A stretch of 64,000 bases of DNA from Asticcacaulis sp. AND118 (GTDB taxonomy: Bacteria > Pseudomonadota > Alphaproteobacteria > Caulobacterales > Caulobacteraceae): contig NZ_CP084910.1 of NCBI RefSeq assembly GCF_020535245.1, positions 782,501 to 846,500 of the forward strand, written 5' to 3'. The translations under genes and the position numbers were made by a program. Shown in pieces: positions 1 to 9,102 of this stretch. The notes beneath the pieces were generated by a model. The model saw only the letters and a program-made list of their open reading frames with translations, searched no databases and was not told where the DNA came from. The first letter of the stretch is position 1; each line of letters begins with the position of its first letter.

Positions 1-47
1 AAGGACGATATGGCGCACCCTCAATCCAGCGTAAGCCGAAGGTAAGT

Positions 48-695
48 TTAGTTAAAAGACCGGTTGGCCTCGCCGCGCCTGACCGCGCCGTACCAGCCCC
101 ACAGAGCGTGCGACACAACCGAGCGGTAGGGCGCCCAGCGCATCGCGCGCGTCCGGCAATAGGCTTCGTCCGGGCGGGCGTCGAGGCCGTCGAGCCAGCC
201 GACGGCTTCGCGCAGCGCGATATCGCCGGTAGGAAAGATGTCGAGACGGCCTTCGCAGAACATCAGATAGACCTCCGCCGTCCAGCGGCCGATACCTTTC
301 AGCGCCGTCAGGTGCGTGATGGCGTCTTCGATGTCGAGACCCCGCACATGGGCGAAATCGACCGAACGGTCGTGGACGGCTTCGGCCAGAATGCGCGCAT
401 ATCTGACCTTGGGCCGCGACAGGCCATGACCGCGCAGCGCTTCGTCCGACAGGGCCAGCAGTCTGGCGGGCAGGACGTCCACCAGGCCGCCGCGCACCTT
501 CTGCCAGATGGAGTCGGCGGCCTTGACCGACAATTGCTGTTCGACGATCAGGCGCAGCAGGCCCTCGAAGCCGTCGGCGCGGTGGCGGAAGTTGAGGTCG
601 CCCACCGTGGCGAACAGGGGCACCAGCGCCGGATCGGCTTCGGCCAGGGCGGCCATATGGGCGCGTTCGAGGGGGACAAGATCACCGGTTATCAT
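48..695 (-). CDS. DNA-3-methyladenine glycosylase II (AlkA-type HhH-GPD)
   Basis: A 215-residue base-excision repair glycosylase that would remove alkylated purines from DNA. The helix-hairpin-helix motif LKGIGRWTA is at residues 132-140. The catalytic aspartate is D158 in FPTGDIAL, the signature of the AlkA/HhH-GPD superfamily. The protein is shorter than E. coli AlkA because it lacks the N-terminal TBP-like domain, as many bacterial AlkA2-type enzymes do. The ATG at 693-695 gives a compact N-terminus. I see no Ada or LexA-type site upstream. The upstream gap to the next gene holds a palindromic element, so this is probably a single-gene unit. Confidence 0.9.
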   Translation of the reverse strand: MITGDLVPLERAHMAALAEADPALVPLFATVGDLNFRHRADGFEGLLRLIVEQQLSVKAADSIWQKVRGGLVDVLPARLLALSDEALRGHGLSRPKVRYARILAEAVHDRSVDFAHVRGLDIEDAITHLTALKGIGRWTAEVYLMFCEGRLDIFPTGDIALREAVGWLDGLDARPDEAYCRTRAMRWAPYRSVVSHALWGWYGAVRRGEANRSFN

Positions 696-773
696 GGGCC
701 GAGACTTACACGGATGCGCCCGTGCGTCACTTCCCGAATATTGCGGTGCTGTTCACTACTGACAGTTTCAGGC

Positions 774-826
774 TTTTGGGGTCGCGCATCTGACCCCAAA
801 ACCGCTTCACACTTTTGGGGATGCGC
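774..826. repeat. Palindromic intergenic element, family A (copy 1)
   Basis: Arms GCGCATC (784-790) and GATGCGC (820-826) enclose CCCCAAAA (794-801) and TTTTGGGG (813-820). A further arm, TTTTGGGGTC (774-783), can instead pair with GACCCCAAAA (792-801), so two exclusive hairpins share one arm. It lies next to the stop of the following minus-strand gene. Confidence 0.8.
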
Positions 827-831
827 TTGGG

Positions 832-1659
832 TTAGCTCTGGATGCAGCCGACCTGCGCCACCCGGTAGTCGCGACGCAGCGTATCCGAGACGATGCCGTA
901 ATTGCGCCGCGTCAGCAGGTCCTCATGCTCGAAATCGTAGGTGCGCGACGGCGTATGACCGATCTTGGCCAAAGTGGCCGGCGTCGAGGAATAGAGGCGG
1001 CCGCGGCGCGGCTTGGTCTTCAGCGTGATGCCGATGACCTGCGACTGGGCATCGAGGGTCGGGCCGCCCAGAAGCTTGTTGAGGCTGCCGGAAATGTCCT
1101 CCGTGTGGCCGGCTTCGGCCCAGGCCAGAACCGTCTCCGGCGACTCGAACCGCTTGCCGGTCTTGAGCTTGGTCTCGCCGATCAGGCGACCGGTGGCTTC
1201 ACCCACCTGATCGTGCGGGAAGCCTGGCATGAAGCCGCGCATACCCGGCTTGATCGTCTTGGGGTCGGCGAAGGGCAGGGGGCGCGCGCCGCTTTCGGTC
1301 ACCGCCAGCACGTAGTTGTCGAGGCTGCGCTTGTACTGGACGCGGATGCGCACGGCCAGATTGCCCCCCAGATTGAGGAAGGGGTAACGGCAGTTACGGA
1401 TGCTTTCGCGGGCCAGCACCCACTCGCCCGACTTCGACACCGAAAAGGCCGTGCCGCGATAATCGATATCGTTCATCAGCGGCAGGCTGATGACTTCGTT
1501 GTGCGAGAAGGGCGAATAGGTGGCGAATAGGGCCGCCTCGCCGGGGCTGGGCGGCGGCGGGGCGGGCGGCGACATCGACTTGTCGGCCCAGCGACCGGGC
1601 ACGATGACCATCAGCGCCACCGCCGAACCGTAGAGCAGCCAGTCGGGTATGAGGGCCAT
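832..1659 (-). CDS. Membrane-anchored trypsin-fold protein lacking catalytic residues
   Basis: A 275-residue protein with an N-terminal hydrophobic segment (about residues 4-22), a Pro/Ser linker (about 28-40), then a region laid out like a trypsin-type peptidase. GTAFSVSKSGEWVLA resembles the strand before the catalytic His, but the His position reads ARES. The usual GNSGGP loop reads LLGGPTLDAQSQVIGI, so Ser is replaced by Leu. Both His and Ser are therefore absent, and a binding or scaffold role at the membrane is more likely than proteolysis. Family assignment rests on pattern only. ATG at 1657-1659; palindromic elements flank both ends. Confidence 0.6.
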   Translation of the reverse strand: MALIPDWLLYGSAVALMVIVPGRWADKSMSPPAPPPPSPGEAALFATYSPFSHNEVISLPLMNDIDYRGTAFSVSKSGEWVLARESIRNCRYPFLNLGGNLAVRIRVQYKRSLDNYVLAVTESGARPLPFADPKTIKPGMRGFMPGFPHDQVGEATGRLIGETKLKTGKRFESPETVLAWAEAGHTEDISGSLNKLLGGPTLDAQSQVIGITLKTKPRRGRLYSSTPATLAKIGHTPSRTYDFEHEDLLTRRNYGIVSDTLRRDYRVAQVGCIQS

Positions 1660-1662
1660 GCT

Positions 1663-1711
1663 ATGCCTTCTCCCAAAAAGAGGTGGCCGGCTTTTGGATC
1701 AGGGAAGGCAT
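1663..1711. repeat. Palindromic intergenic element, family A (copy 2)
   Basis: Outer arms ATGCCTTC (1663-1670) and GAAGGCAT (1704-1711), with the family core CCAAAAAG and CTTTTGGATCAG inside. The outer arms have diverged from the GCGCAT form but still pair perfectly, which points to compensatory change. Confidence 0.7.
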
Positions 1712-1728
1712 CTGAAAAACCCTCCGCC

Positions 1729-2187
1729 TTAGCCGGCGACGGCGGCGGCGAGGATCAGGGCGACGGCCAGCTTGCCTGCCACCAGCAGGACGGCGGCGGA
1801 AACTTCGCCCTCATCGATGCGCTGCGGCAGGCCGGCCAGCAGGAAGTCGACCAGACGGAAGACAAACAGTTGCAGCAGGACCGTCGCGCCGCCCCAGATG
1901 AGGATTTCGCGCACCGAGGTCGAGGCCGACATGGACGCACACAGCGGCACGGCCAGGCCAATGATCACGCCGCCATAGGCGACCGCAGCGGCGGAATTGC
2001 CGTCGCGGATCTGCTGGATTTCCTTATAGGGCGTCAGGATCGAATAGATCACCGCGCCGATGAGCAGCATGAGCAGGGTGGCACCGGCGTGCAGCAGGGT
2101 GACCGGGAAGCCGGCGGCGAAGGCCTGCACTTCGGGACGCAGAACGTCCGGCACCAGAAAATCGAGATTGAGGAAATCCGGTATCAT
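1729..2187 (-). CDS. DUF350 family inner-membrane protein
   Basis: About 152 residues with four predicted membrane helices separated by short loops. The layout and the small-residue-rich segment AAAVAYGGVIIGLAVPL match DUF350 (YjfL-type) proteins, whose function is not established. I chose the ATG at 2185-2187 (product begins MIPDFLNLDF) because the longer frame runs back through a palindromic element at 2210-2251 and gives non-protein-like sequence. A G-rich stretch about 11 bases upstream may serve as ribosome-binding site. The gene stands alone between two repeat elements. Confidence 0.7.
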   Translation of the reverse strand: MIPDFLNLDFLVPDVLRPEVQAFAAGFPVTLLHAGATLLMLLIGAVIYSILTPYKEIQQIRDGNSAAAVAYGGVIIGLAVPLCASMSASTSVREILIWGGATVLLQLFVFRLVDFLLAGLPQRIDEGEVSAAVLLVAGKLAVALILAAAVAG

Positions 2188-2209
2188 GCCGATCAAAGCC
2201 CCCGTTGAA

Positions 2210-2251
2210 GCGCATCCCCAAAAGTGCAACGCGATTTGGAATAAGATGCGC
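2210..2251. repeat. Palindromic intergenic element, family A (copy 3)
   Basis: GCGCATC (2210-2216) pairs with GATGCGC (2245-2251). The interior holds CCCAAAAGTGC and a degraded TTTGGAAT arm. It sits about 20 bases upstream of the DUF350 start, in the likely 5' leader. Confidence 0.75.
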
Positions 2252-2362
2252 GACAAGTAAAAAACGCCCGTGGTCCCGCACGGACGGTGAGTATTGTATC
2301 GGGTGTGCTGCAAGATCAAGGCCGAAAATGTGACCGTTTTTTACGGCCAGATTGACGAAATC

Positions 2363-3577
2363 CTACATGCCGGAAGCCAGATGGCCGTAGGGCAGTTCCG
2401 TTTCGACCGCATCCGTCTCATTCTGGGCCGTTTCCGCCTGCCCGTTCCTGCGCAGAACGCTGGCGCGCACCTTCTCGCTTTCGGACTTCAACTGACCGCA
2501 GGCGGCGAGGATGTCGCGCCCGCGCGGCGTGCGGATGGGCGAGGCGTAACCGGCCTTGTTGAGAATGGCGGCGAAGGACTCGATCGACTTCCAGTCCGAG
2601 CACTGATAGTCGGTGCCCGGCCACGGATTGAACGGGATGAGGTTGATCTTGGCCGGGATGCCCTTGATCAGGTTGATCAGGGCGCGCGCTTCGGCGGGGC
2701 TGTCGTTCACGCCCTTGAGCATCACATATTCGAAGGTGACGCGGCGGGCGTTCGATAGGTCCGGATAGGCGCGGATGCCGGCCATCAGGTCCTTCAGCGG
2801 GTACTTCTTGTTGATCGGCACCAGCACATCGCGCAGCTCGTCATTGGTCGCGTGCAGCGAAATGGCCAGCATGGCCGCCGTGCGCTTGCCCAACGCGTCC
2901 AGTTCCGGCACCACGCCCGACGTCGAGACGGTGATGCGGCGGCGCGAAATGGCGATGCCTTCGTTGTCGGAGATGATGTCGATGGCGTCGGCGACGTTGT
3001 CGAGATTATACAGCGGCTCGCCCATGCCCATGAAGACGATGTTGGACAGGCGGCGGTCTTCCTTGGGCGACGGCCATTCGCCCAGATCGTCGCGCGCCAC
3101 CTGCACCTGGGCTACGATTTCGGCGGCGGTCAGGTTGCGCACCAGACGCTGCGTGCCGGTGTGGCAGAAGGAACAGTTGAGCGTGCAGCCGACCTGCGAC
3201 GAGACGCACAGCGCGCCCGAACGGCCGACATCGGGAATGTAGACCGTTTCGACCTCGATGCCCGGCGCCATGCGGATCAGCCACTTGCGCGTGCCGTCTT
3301 TCGACACCTGACGCTCGACGACTTCGGGACGGGCAAGGGTGAAGACTTCGGCCAGCGGACCGCGCTGATCCTTGCCGATATCGGTCATCTTGTCGAAATC
3401 GGTGAAGCCGTAATGGTGCACCCAGCGCCAGATTTGCTGGGCGCGCATCCTGGCCTTGCGCTCCTCGACCACGCCGGACTCTTTCAACGCCGCGATCAGG
3501 CCGTCGCGCGTCAGCCCGGTAATGTTGACCTTAGCGGGCGCGGCGGGTTTGGCGGACAGGTCGAGCGTATAGGCCAC
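2363..3577 (-). CDS. rlmN: 23S rRNA (adenine-2503-C2)-methyltransferase RlmN
   Basis: A radical-SAM enzyme that methylates C2 of A2503 in 23S rRNA and of A37 in some tRNAs, acting in the cytoplasm. The cluster motif CTLNCSFC gives C131, C135 and C138. The two mechanistic cysteines are visible: C124 in CVSSQVG, seven residues before the cluster as in E. coli, and C360 in AACGQL. At 404 residues it is slightly longer than E. coli RlmN because of a charged C-terminal tail. The start is GTG (3575-3577). Family membership is certain. Confidence 0.95.
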   Translation of the reverse strand: MAYTLDLSAKPAAPAKVNITGLTRDGLIAALKESGVVEERKARMRAQQIWRWVHHYGFTDFDKMTDIGKDQRGPLAEVFTLARPEVVERQVSKDGTRKWLIRMAPGIEVETVYIPDVGRSGALCVSSQVGCTLNCSFCHTGTQRLVRNLTAAEIVAQVQVARDDLGEWPSPKEDRRLSNIVFMGMGEPLYNLDNVADAIDIISDNEGIAISRRRITVSTSGVVPELDALGKRTAAMLAISLHATNDELRDVLVPINKKYPLKDLMAGIRAYPDLSNARRVTFEYVMLKGVNDSPAEARALINLIKGIPAKINLIPFNPWPGTDYQCSDWKSIESFAAILNKAGYASPIRTPRGRDILAACGQLKSESEKVRASVLRRNGQAETAQNETDAVETELPYGHLASGM

Positions 3578-3668
3578 GGATGGACTCTCAGAAAAGGCAC
3601 AGATGCGGGGAGCGGAAGGCGGGGCTATACAGGAAAATGTGCGGGATGTCTAATTTCGCGGATCAAAT

Positions 3669-4031
3669 CTACTGCGCCTTGAGATAGGCAATGATCGCCT
3701 TACGGTTTTCAGGTTTGGACACCGATTGCGGCATGGTAGTGCCGGGATAGAGCTTTGACGGATCGCTCAGAAATCGATCCAGATGCGCGGCGTCCCAGCG
3801 CAGACCCTTGGCGCCGACGGCCCTGAGGGCGGGGGAGTAGGCGAATCCCGCAACGCTCGCCACCTGACGACCGACGACGCGCTCAAGCGACGGGCCCTGA
3901 CCGTTGCTGGCCGTGACCTCATGACAACTCGCGCAATAGCGCTCGAACAGGTCTTCGCCGGAGGCTGCCGAGGTTTGAGCGTGCGTGCCCGACGCCACAA
4001 GAAGCCCCGTCAGGATCAGCGCTGTTCTCAC
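3669..4031 (-). CDS. Periplasmic class I c-type cytochrome
   Basis: A 120-residue precursor with a signal peptide (about residues 1-18), a haem-attachment motif CASCH at 33-37 and a candidate axial Met at M100 in YPGTTMPQSV. It would carry single electrons in the periplasm, as cytochrome c2/c552-like proteins do. I placed the start at the GTG 4029-4031: an AAGGGG Shine-Dalgarno lies about 8 bases upstream, the product then opens directly with a signal peptide, and the start overlaps the stop of the upstream gene by 4 bases (GTGA), which suggests translational coupling. Confidence 0.85.
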   Translation of the reverse strand: MRTALILTGLLVASGTHAQTSAASGEDLFERYCASCHEVTASNGQGPSLERVVGRQVASVAGFAYSPALRAVGAKGLRWDAAHLDRFLSDPSKLYPGTTMPQSVSKPENRKAIIAYLKAQ

Positions 4032-4453
4032 AAAAACACCCCTTGCGCCACGCGCCCCATCAGCACCACGACGGCGATGAAGTTGATCATGAAGACCATG
4101 CCGCGTAGGGGCACATCGGTGGTCAGGGTCTGCACGACCGTATGGATGAGCCGCCCGACAAGGAAAAGCCACGCGGCGGCGATGTCGATCTCTTCGATGC
4201 GGCCGGACTGATAGATGATCGCGGCGGCAAACAGGGCAAAGACCGGCAGTTCGAACTGATTGGACAGGTTGCGCGCCACCCGCTTCGAGCGCTCCGGATC
4301 GGCATTGGCGTTGACGAAGGCCGAGGCCTTGATCTCGCCCTTGCGCAGGGCGGTCTGGCGCTCCCAGGTCAGCCAGACATAGAGCCCGGCCACCAGCGCA
4401 AAATGCCCCAGAAACGGCAGCAGAAACAGTTGATCCGTCGTCAGCTCAATCAT
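4028..4453 (-). CDS. MAPEG-family membrane protein
   Basis: About 141 residues with four hydrophobic segments and the MAPEG core ARNLSNQFELPVFALF followed by GRLIHTVVQ. MAPEG proteins are small membrane proteins related to microsomal glutathione transferases; bacterial members mostly lack a known role. The ATG at 4451-4453 overlaps the stop of the upstream ThiF-like gene by 8 bases, and its own stop overlaps the cytochrome start, so the three genes form a tightly coupled operon. The longer reading frame upstream lies inside the ThiF gene and is not used. Confidence 0.8.
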   Translation of the reverse strand: MIELTTDQLFLLPFLGHFALVAGLYVWLTWERQTALRKGEIKASAFVNANADPERSKRVARNLSNQFELPVFALFAAAIIYQSGRIEEIDIAAAWLFLVGRLIHTVVQTLTTDVPLRGMVFMINFIAVVVLMGRVAQGVFL

Positions 4454-5213
4454 GGTCGTCTCCACAGATCGGGCAGTCCGGCTCCGGCGGCAGGGCAATG
4501 ACGCGCGAGGTCATAGACAGGCCGTCGAAGATCAGCAGCTTGCCGAGCAGCGGTTCGCCCGCGCCGGCGACCAGTTTCACGACCTCCAGCGCGCACATCG
4601 CGCCGATAATCCCGGCCAGAGCGCCGACGATCCCCACACGTTCGCAGGTTTCGGCATCGGGCGGAATATCCGGCACGAAACAGTGATAGCAGGGCGCGCC
4701 CCTGAACACCGCCACCTGACCGCTGAAACGGCCAAGCGCACCGGACACCAGCGTCTTGCCCCATGCCATGCAGATGCGGTTGACCAGATGGCGCGTCTCG
4801 AAATTATCGCAGCCATCCAGCACGATGTCGTAGCCGCCGATGATTTCCGCCGCATTATCGGCGGTGAGACGCACGGAGTGCAGATTCAATGCGGCTGCCG
4901 GGTTGAGGGCGGACAGGCGCGCCTTCGCTACCTCGGCCTTAGAGGCGCCCACATCGCCGGTGGCGTACAGGACCTGTCTTTGCAGATTGGACAGGCTGAC
5001 CGTGTCGTCATCGAGCAGGCCCAGCGTGCCGATACCCGCCGCCGCCAGATAAAGCGCTGCCGGGGCGCCTATGCCGCCCAAACCGACGATCAGCACCTTT
5101 GCAGCCTTCAGACGGCGTTGCCCCATGCCGCCGATCTCTTTCAGCACAATGTGCCGGGCATAGCGGTCAAGATCGTCGTCGGTCAGATGGGGGGGCAGGT
5201 CGGGCAGGGACAT
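4446..5213 (-). CDS. ThiF/MoeB/HesA-family adenylyltransferase
   Basis: A 255-residue E1-like enzyme that would adenylate the C-terminal Gly-Gly of a sulfur carrier such as MoaD or ThiS. Visible features are the nucleotide-binding GLGGIG at 44-49, D134 in LDGCDNF, zinc cysteines CYHC at 175-178 and CPIC at 247-250, and a candidate transfer cysteine C190 in AETCERVGIVG. There is no C-terminal rhodanese domain. ThiF and MoeB cannot be separated by sequence alone, and no thiamine or molybdopterin gene is nearby. I start at ATG 5211-5213; the longer upstream frame is antisense to the next gene. Confidence 0.88.
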   Translation of the reverse strand: MSLPDLPPHLTDDDLDRYARHIVLKEIGGMGQRRLKAAKVLIVGLGGIGAPAALYLAAAGIGTLGLLDDDTVSLSNLQRQVLYATGDVGASKAEVAKARLSALNPAAALNLHSVRLTADNAAEIIGGYDIVLDGCDNFETRHLVNRICMAWGKTLVSGALGRFSGQVAVFRGAPCYHCFVPDIPPDAETCERVGIVGALAGIIGAMCALEVVKLVAGAGEPLLGKLLIFDGLSMTSRVIALPPEPDCPICGDDHD

Positions 5214-5318
5214 GGCCTCAGATATAAAGGGCGTCGCGCCGCCTCGCCAGCCCTGTTCTGTTCGCTTGTGATTAACAGGCGGACGTCTATAATTCCGCAC
5301 AGATACAAAGGATATTCG

Positions 5319-6068
5319 ATGCGGCGGACCATCAGGCAGATCAGCGGCAAACGGCGCTCGGAAACGGGCGATGCGCGGCTGGGCGTCACCCTGGCCTTTG
5401 TCGCCGGGGCGGTCAATGCCGGGGGTTTTCTGGCCGTCGGCGTCTATACCTCGCACATGTCGGGCATGGTGGCGTCTTTTGCTGACGACATGGTGCTGGA
5501 GACCTTTGGCCCGGCGGTGCTGGCGCTGACCTATGTGCTGTGTTTCTTTCTGGGGGCGGTGACCTCCAGCCTGCTGGTGAACTGGGCGCGGCTGAAGCGG
5601 CTGCATTCGGAATTCGCGCTGACCCTGGGGCTGGAGGCGCTGTTGCTGCTGGTCTTTGGACTGCTGGCCGCCGGGCTGATCGGCGACATCGCCCTGAGCC
5701 TGCCGCTGACCATCGGGCTGCTGTGCTATCTGATGGGCCTGCAGAACAGCCTGATGACCAAGCTGTCGCACGCGGAAATTCGCACCACCCATATGACGGG
5801 CATCATTACCGATCTGGGGATCGAGGCCGGGCGCTTCCTGTTCGGTCGTGCGACGCATGCCGACGCGCGCTTTCATCCGAAAAAGGCGCGACTCCTTCTG
5901 TCGCTGCTTTCGGCCTTTACGGTGGGCGGTTTGGCAGGCGCTTTCGGCTTCAGTCATCTGGGCTTCGTGACGGTGCTGCCGGTGTCGATTTTACTGGGTT
6001 TGATCGCTCTGGTGCCCATGCTGGACGACTTGTCCCGGCAAAAACGCCGACGGGGCTTGAAAGCCTAA
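5319..6068 (+). CDS. DUF1275 (YoaK-type) membrane protein
   Basis: About 249 residues and six predicted membrane helices. The signature pattern [20 protein letters not shown] followed later by QNSLMTK and [11 protein letters not shown] is characteristic of DUF1275/YoaK proteins, which are inner-membrane proteins of unknown function. The ATG at 5319 has AAAGGA about 7 bases upstream. The gene is divergent from the ThiF operon and is followed after 23 bases by hslV. Confidence 0.8.
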   Translation: MRRTIRQISGKRRSETGDARLGVTLAFVAGAVNAGGFLAVGVYTSHMSGMVASFADDMVLETFGPAVLALTYVLCFFLGAVTSSLLVNWARLKRLHSEFALTLGLEALLLLVFGLLAAGLIGDIALSLPLTIGLLCYLMGLQNSLMTKLSHAEIRTTHMTGIITDLGIEAGRFLFGRATHADARFHPKKARLLLSLLSAFTVGGLAGAFGFSHLGFVTVLPVSILLGLIALVPMLDDLSRQKRRRGLKA

Positions 6069-6091
6069 ACGGAAACCGCCAATTAGTTTTT

Positions 6092-6643
6092 ATGACGGAC
6101 AACAATTTCCCCAACTGGCACGGCACCACCATCGTGGCCGTGCGCAAGAACGGCAAGACGGTCATCGCCGGTGACGGTCAGGTTTCGATGGGCCCGACCA
6201 TCGTCAAGGGCGGCGCGAAAAAGGTCAGAACTCTGGCCGGCGGCAAGGTGATTGTCGGCTTTGCCGGGGCGACGGCCGACGCCTTCACGCTTCTGGAGCG
6301 GCTGGAGGCCAAGCTGGAACTCTATCCGGACCAACTGGCGCGGGCCTGCGTCGATCTGGCCAAGGACTGGCGCACCGACCGCTATCTGCGCCGGCTGGAG
6401 GCCATGCTGCTGGTGGGCGACAAGAACCACATCCTGACCATCACCGGGGTCGGCGATGTGCTTGAGCCCGAAGACGGCGTGGCGGCCATCGGTTCCGGCG
6501 GCACCTACGCGCTGTCGGCGGCGCGCGCGCTTCTGGAGTACGAGCCCGATGCCGAGGTCATCGCGCGCAAGGCCATGAAGATCGCGGGCGATATCTGCGT
6601 TTACACCAACCACAGTGTCACTCTGGAGAAACTGGAAGCGTGA
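6092..6643 (+). CDS. hslV: ATP-dependent protease proteolytic subunit HslV
   Basis: A 183-residue subunit of the cytoplasmic HslUV (ClpQY) protease. After an 11-residue propeptide the sequence reads [10 protein letters not shown], so the N-terminal nucleophile would be Thr12 after processing. The segment [14 protein letters not shown] and the [14 protein letters not shown] block are conserved in HslV. The stop overlaps the next gene by 4 bases (GTGA). It heads a four-gene operon ending in hslU. Confidence 0.96.
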   Translation: MTDNNFPNWHGTTIVAVRKNGKTVIAGDGQVSMGPTIVKGGAKKVRTLAGGKVIVGFAGATADAFTLLERLEAKLELYPDQLARACVDLAKDWRTDRYLRRLEAMLLVGDKNHILTITGVGDVLEPEDGVAAIGSGGTYALSAARALLEYEPDAEVIARKAMKIAGDICVYTNHSVTLEKLEA

Positions 6644-7146
6644 TCTCCTTCCGTCCTTTGACCGATAACGATGCCGGACGTCTGCTGCTGTGGATGTCCT
6701 CGCCCCATGTCCGCCAATGGTGGGTGAATGAGGGGCAGACCGCCGAAGATGCAGTCGAAGACGCGCTGGCCTATATCGGCGCGGCCAATGCCACGGCCTG
6801 GCTGTTCGAATGGAACGGCAAGCCCGCGGGCTATACCCAGTCCTACGAATGCCACCCCGACCATGAACCTGGCAGCCCCTGCCATTCGGACTCGCCCAAA
6901 GGCACGTTCCTGATCGACATGTTCATCGGGGACGCCTCGCTGCTGGGGGAGGGGATCGGCACCCAGGTCCTGACCCAGATCAGCAATGGGATGTTCAAGA
7001 AGGGGGCGCTGTGCGTGCGCGTCGCCCCTCAGACCGCCAATCTGGCGGCCATGCGTTGCTGCGAAAAAGCGGGTTTCGTCTCCGTCGGGCTGACCCCGTG
7101 CGGCGGATTGGCCCTGATGCAGCGTACGCCGGAACTGAACGCCTGA
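6640..7146 (+). CDS. GNAT-family N-acetyltransferase, AAC(6')-like (first copy)
   Basis: A 168-residue GNAT protein starting at a GTG that overlaps the hslV stop. The acetyl-CoA-binding region [17 protein letters not shown] and the downstream [13 protein letters not shown] match the aminoglycoside 6'-N-acetyltransferase subgroup. In this setting a housekeeping substrate, protein or small molecule, is more likely than drug resistance. Clear similarity to the next gene (HVRQWWVNE versus HVAEWWIDG, and a shared KAGF) shows a tandem duplication followed by divergence. Substrate unknown. Confidence 0.8.
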   Translation: MISFRPLTDNDAGRLLLWMSSPHVRQWWVNEGQTAEDAVEDALAYIGAANATAWLFEWNGKPAGYTQSYECHPDHEPGSPCHSDSPKGTFLIDMFIGDASLLGEGIGTQVLTQISNGMFKKGALCVRVAPQTANLAAMRCCEKAGFVSVGLTPCGGLALMQRTPELNA

Positions 7147-7640
7147 TGGCCTATGAATTCCGTCGTCTGACGGCTGAAGACATTGCGCTGGTCAACGACT
7201 GGATCGCGCGTCCGCACGTCGCCGAATGGTGGATCGACGGTACGGGCGGTCCTTCTGAGCCGCTTGATGAGGATATCCTCACCGAAGACGAGGTGAGGGC
7301 GTGGATCGTCTCGTTTGAGGGGCGGCCCTTCGCCTATATGCAGGACTATACGCCGCATCTCGACCCGCAGCATCACTTCTTCGACCGCCCGCCAGGTACG
7401 CGCGGCATCGACCAGATCATCGGCGAGGCCGATATGGTCGGCATCGGCCACGGGCCCGCCTTCATCCGTCAGCGCGTCGAGCAGCTCTTTGCCGAAGGTG
7501 CGCCCTGCGTGGTTACCGACCCGCATCCGAAAAACGCCCGCGCCATCCGGGCCTACCAAAAGGCGGGTTTCGCCCCATATGGGGAAGTGATCAGCCCGGC
7601 ATGGGGCCCCAGTCTACTTATGGAATGCAAACCCGAATGA
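7146..7640 (+). CDS. GNAT-family N-acetyltransferase, AAC(6')-like (second copy)
   Basis: A 164-residue paralogue of the preceding gene. It keeps the WW motif near residues 25-29, the [18 protein letters not shown] region equivalent to the cofactor-binding loop, and [13 protein letters not shown]. The ATG at 7146 shares one base with the previous stop (TGATG) and its own stop overlaps the hslU start (ATGA), so all four genes are translationally coupled. The canonical GxG loop reads GIGHGPA rather than GEGIGT, so cofactor binding may differ. Substrate unknown. Confidence 0.78.
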   Translation: MAYEFRRLTAEDIALVNDWIARPHVAEWWIDGTGGPSEPLDEDILTEDEVRAWIVSFEGRPFAYMQDYTPHLDPQHHFFDRPPGTRGIDQIIGEADMVGIGHGPAFIRQRVEQLFAEGAPCVVTDPHPKNARAIRAYQKAGFAPYGEVISPAWGPSLLMECKPE

Positions 7641-8935
7641 CCACCTTTTCCCCGCGTGAGATCGTCTCCGAACTCGACCGTCACATCATCGGCCATGCCG
7701 ATGCGAAAAAGGCCGTGGCTGTGGCGCTGCGTAACCGCTGGCGGCGCAAACAGACCGATGCCTCGATCCGCGACGAGATCACGCCGAAAAACATCCTGAT
7801 GATCGGGCCGACGGGTGTGGGCAAGACCGAGATCGCGCGCCGTCTGGCCAAGCTGGCTCAGGCGCCCTTCATCAAGGTCGAGGCGACCAAGTTCACCGAG
7901 GTCGGCTATGTCGGCCGCGACGTCGAACAGATCGTGCGCGACCTGGTCGAAGCGGCCATCCTTATGGTCAAGGACAAGAGCCGTCAGGGCGTGCGCGCCA
8001 AGGCCGAAGCTCAGGCGGAAGAACGTCTGCTCGATGCGCTGGTCGGGCCGGGCGCGCAGCCGGCGACGCGCGACAGCTTCCGCAAGCGCCTGCGCAATAA
8101 CGAACTGGACGACAAGGAAATCGACATCACCGTCACCGATACGGGCGGCGCGATCGGGGCCTTCGAAATTCCGGGACAGCCGGGCAACCAGATCAATCTG
8201 GGCGAAATGCTGCAAAAGGCCATGGGCGGGCGTCAGAAGACGGTGCGCCTGACGGTTGCCGCCGCCCAGCCGATCCTGTTGTCCGAAGAGTCCGAAAAAC
8301 TGCTCGATCAGGAAGCCGTGTCGCGGGAGGCCCTGACCCTTGCGGAGCAGGAAGGCATCGTCTTCCTCGATGAAATCGACAAGGTGGCCTCGAAATCCGA
8401 GCGCGGCGGGGCCGATGTCTCACGCGAAGGCGTCCAGCGCGACCTGCTGCCGCTGATCGAAGGCACGACGGTGTCGACCAAGTACGGGCCGGTGAAGACG
8501 GACCATATCCTGTTCATCGCGTCGGGGGCTTTCCACGTCGCCAAGCCGTCGGACCTGCTGCCGGAATTACAGGGCCGTCTGCCGATCCGTGTGGAGCTGA
8601 AGGCCCTGACGCAGGACGATTTCCGGCGCATCCTCAGCGAGCCCGAAGCCAATCTGATCAAACAGAATCAGGCGCTGATGGCCACCGAAGGGGTGACGCT
8701 GGCCTTCGAGGACGGCGCGATCGCCGAAATGGCCGCCGCGGCGGCGCAGGTCAATGCCAAGGTCGAAAACATCGGTGCACGCCGTCTGCACACCATTATC
8801 GAGCGGGTGATGGAGGAGCTGAGCTTCACCGCCGCCGATCAGTCGGGCCAGACCGTGACCATCGATGCCGCCTATGTGCGCGAACGGCTGGGCGAGGTAG
8901 CCGGGGACGCCGACCTGAGCCGGTATATTCTCTGA
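7637..8935 (+). CDS. hslU: ATP-dependent protease ATPase subunit HslU
   Basis: A 432-residue AAA+ unfoldase that feeds substrates to HslV. Walker A is GPTGVGKTE at residues 58-66, the pore loop GYVG is at 90-93, and Walker B is in [10 protein letters not shown]. The I-domain lies between. The C-terminus ends SRYIL, the type of tail that docks into HslV. The ATG at 7637 overlaps the previous stop by 4 bases; upstream in-frame Met codons would extend into the GNAT gene. The operon is followed by a repeat element and a terminator. Confidence 0.97.
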   Translation: MTTFSPREIVSELDRHIIGHADAKKAVAVALRNRWRRKQTDASIRDEITPKNILMIGPTGVGKTEIARRLAKLAQAPFIKVEATKFTEVGYVGRDVEQIVRDLVEAAILMVKDKSRQGVRAKAEAQAEERLLDALVGPGAQPATRDSFRKRLRNNELDDKEIDITVTDTGGAIGAFEIPGQPGNQINLGEMLQKAMGGRQKTVRLTVAAAQPILLSEESEKLLDQEAVSREALTLAEQEGIVFLDEIDKVASKSERGGADVSREGVQRDLLPLIEGTTVSTKYGPVKTDHILFIASGAFHVAKPSDLLPELQGRLPIRVELKALTQDDFRRILSEPEANLIKQNQALMATEGVTLAFEDGAIAEMAAAAAQVNAKVENIGARRLHTIIERVMEELSFTAADQSGQTVTIDAAYVRERLGEVAGDADLSRYIL

Positions 8936-8940
8936 TCTTA

Positions 8941-9065
8941 CATCCCTCCCTGCATAGCGGGGAGGGGGGACCGCGAAGCGGTGGGTGGGGCAAGTTACGC
9001 AAAGAATGCCCCCCTTCGTCCGCTTCGCATCCACCTCCCCCGTACGCTTCGCTACAGGGGCGGAT
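8941..9065. repeat. Long imperfect inverted repeat, family C (copy 1)
   Basis: A GC-rich mosaic of the type CATCCCTCCCTG ... CAGGGGCGGATG with internal CGGGGAGG and CCTCCCCCG arms. It resembles the elements at 39213-39373 and 53759-53895. It lies directly after hslU and before the terminator. Confidence 0.7.
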
Positions 9066-9070
9066 GAAAA

Positions 9071-9102
9071 GAAAAAGCCCCGGACGTTCCGGGGCTTCTT
9101 TT
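9071..9102. terminator. Bidirectional Rho-independent terminator
   Basis: A 10-bp stem, AAGCCCCGGA (9075-9084) with its complement (9088-9097), and a 3-base loop. It is flanked by an A-run on the left and a T-run on the right, so it can end hslU transcription on the plus strand and the small-gene transcript on the minus strand. Confidence 0.9.

Noticed and set aside
4452-5318. N-terminal extension of the DUF1275 gene
   Set aside because: It is antisense to the ThiF-like gene; the true start at 5319 has its own ribosome site and opens directly into the first helix.
6640-7640. Aminoglycoside-resistance genes
   Set aside because: The GNAT pair resembles AAC(6') but is embedded in the hslVU operon with no mobile element, so a resistance label is not justified.
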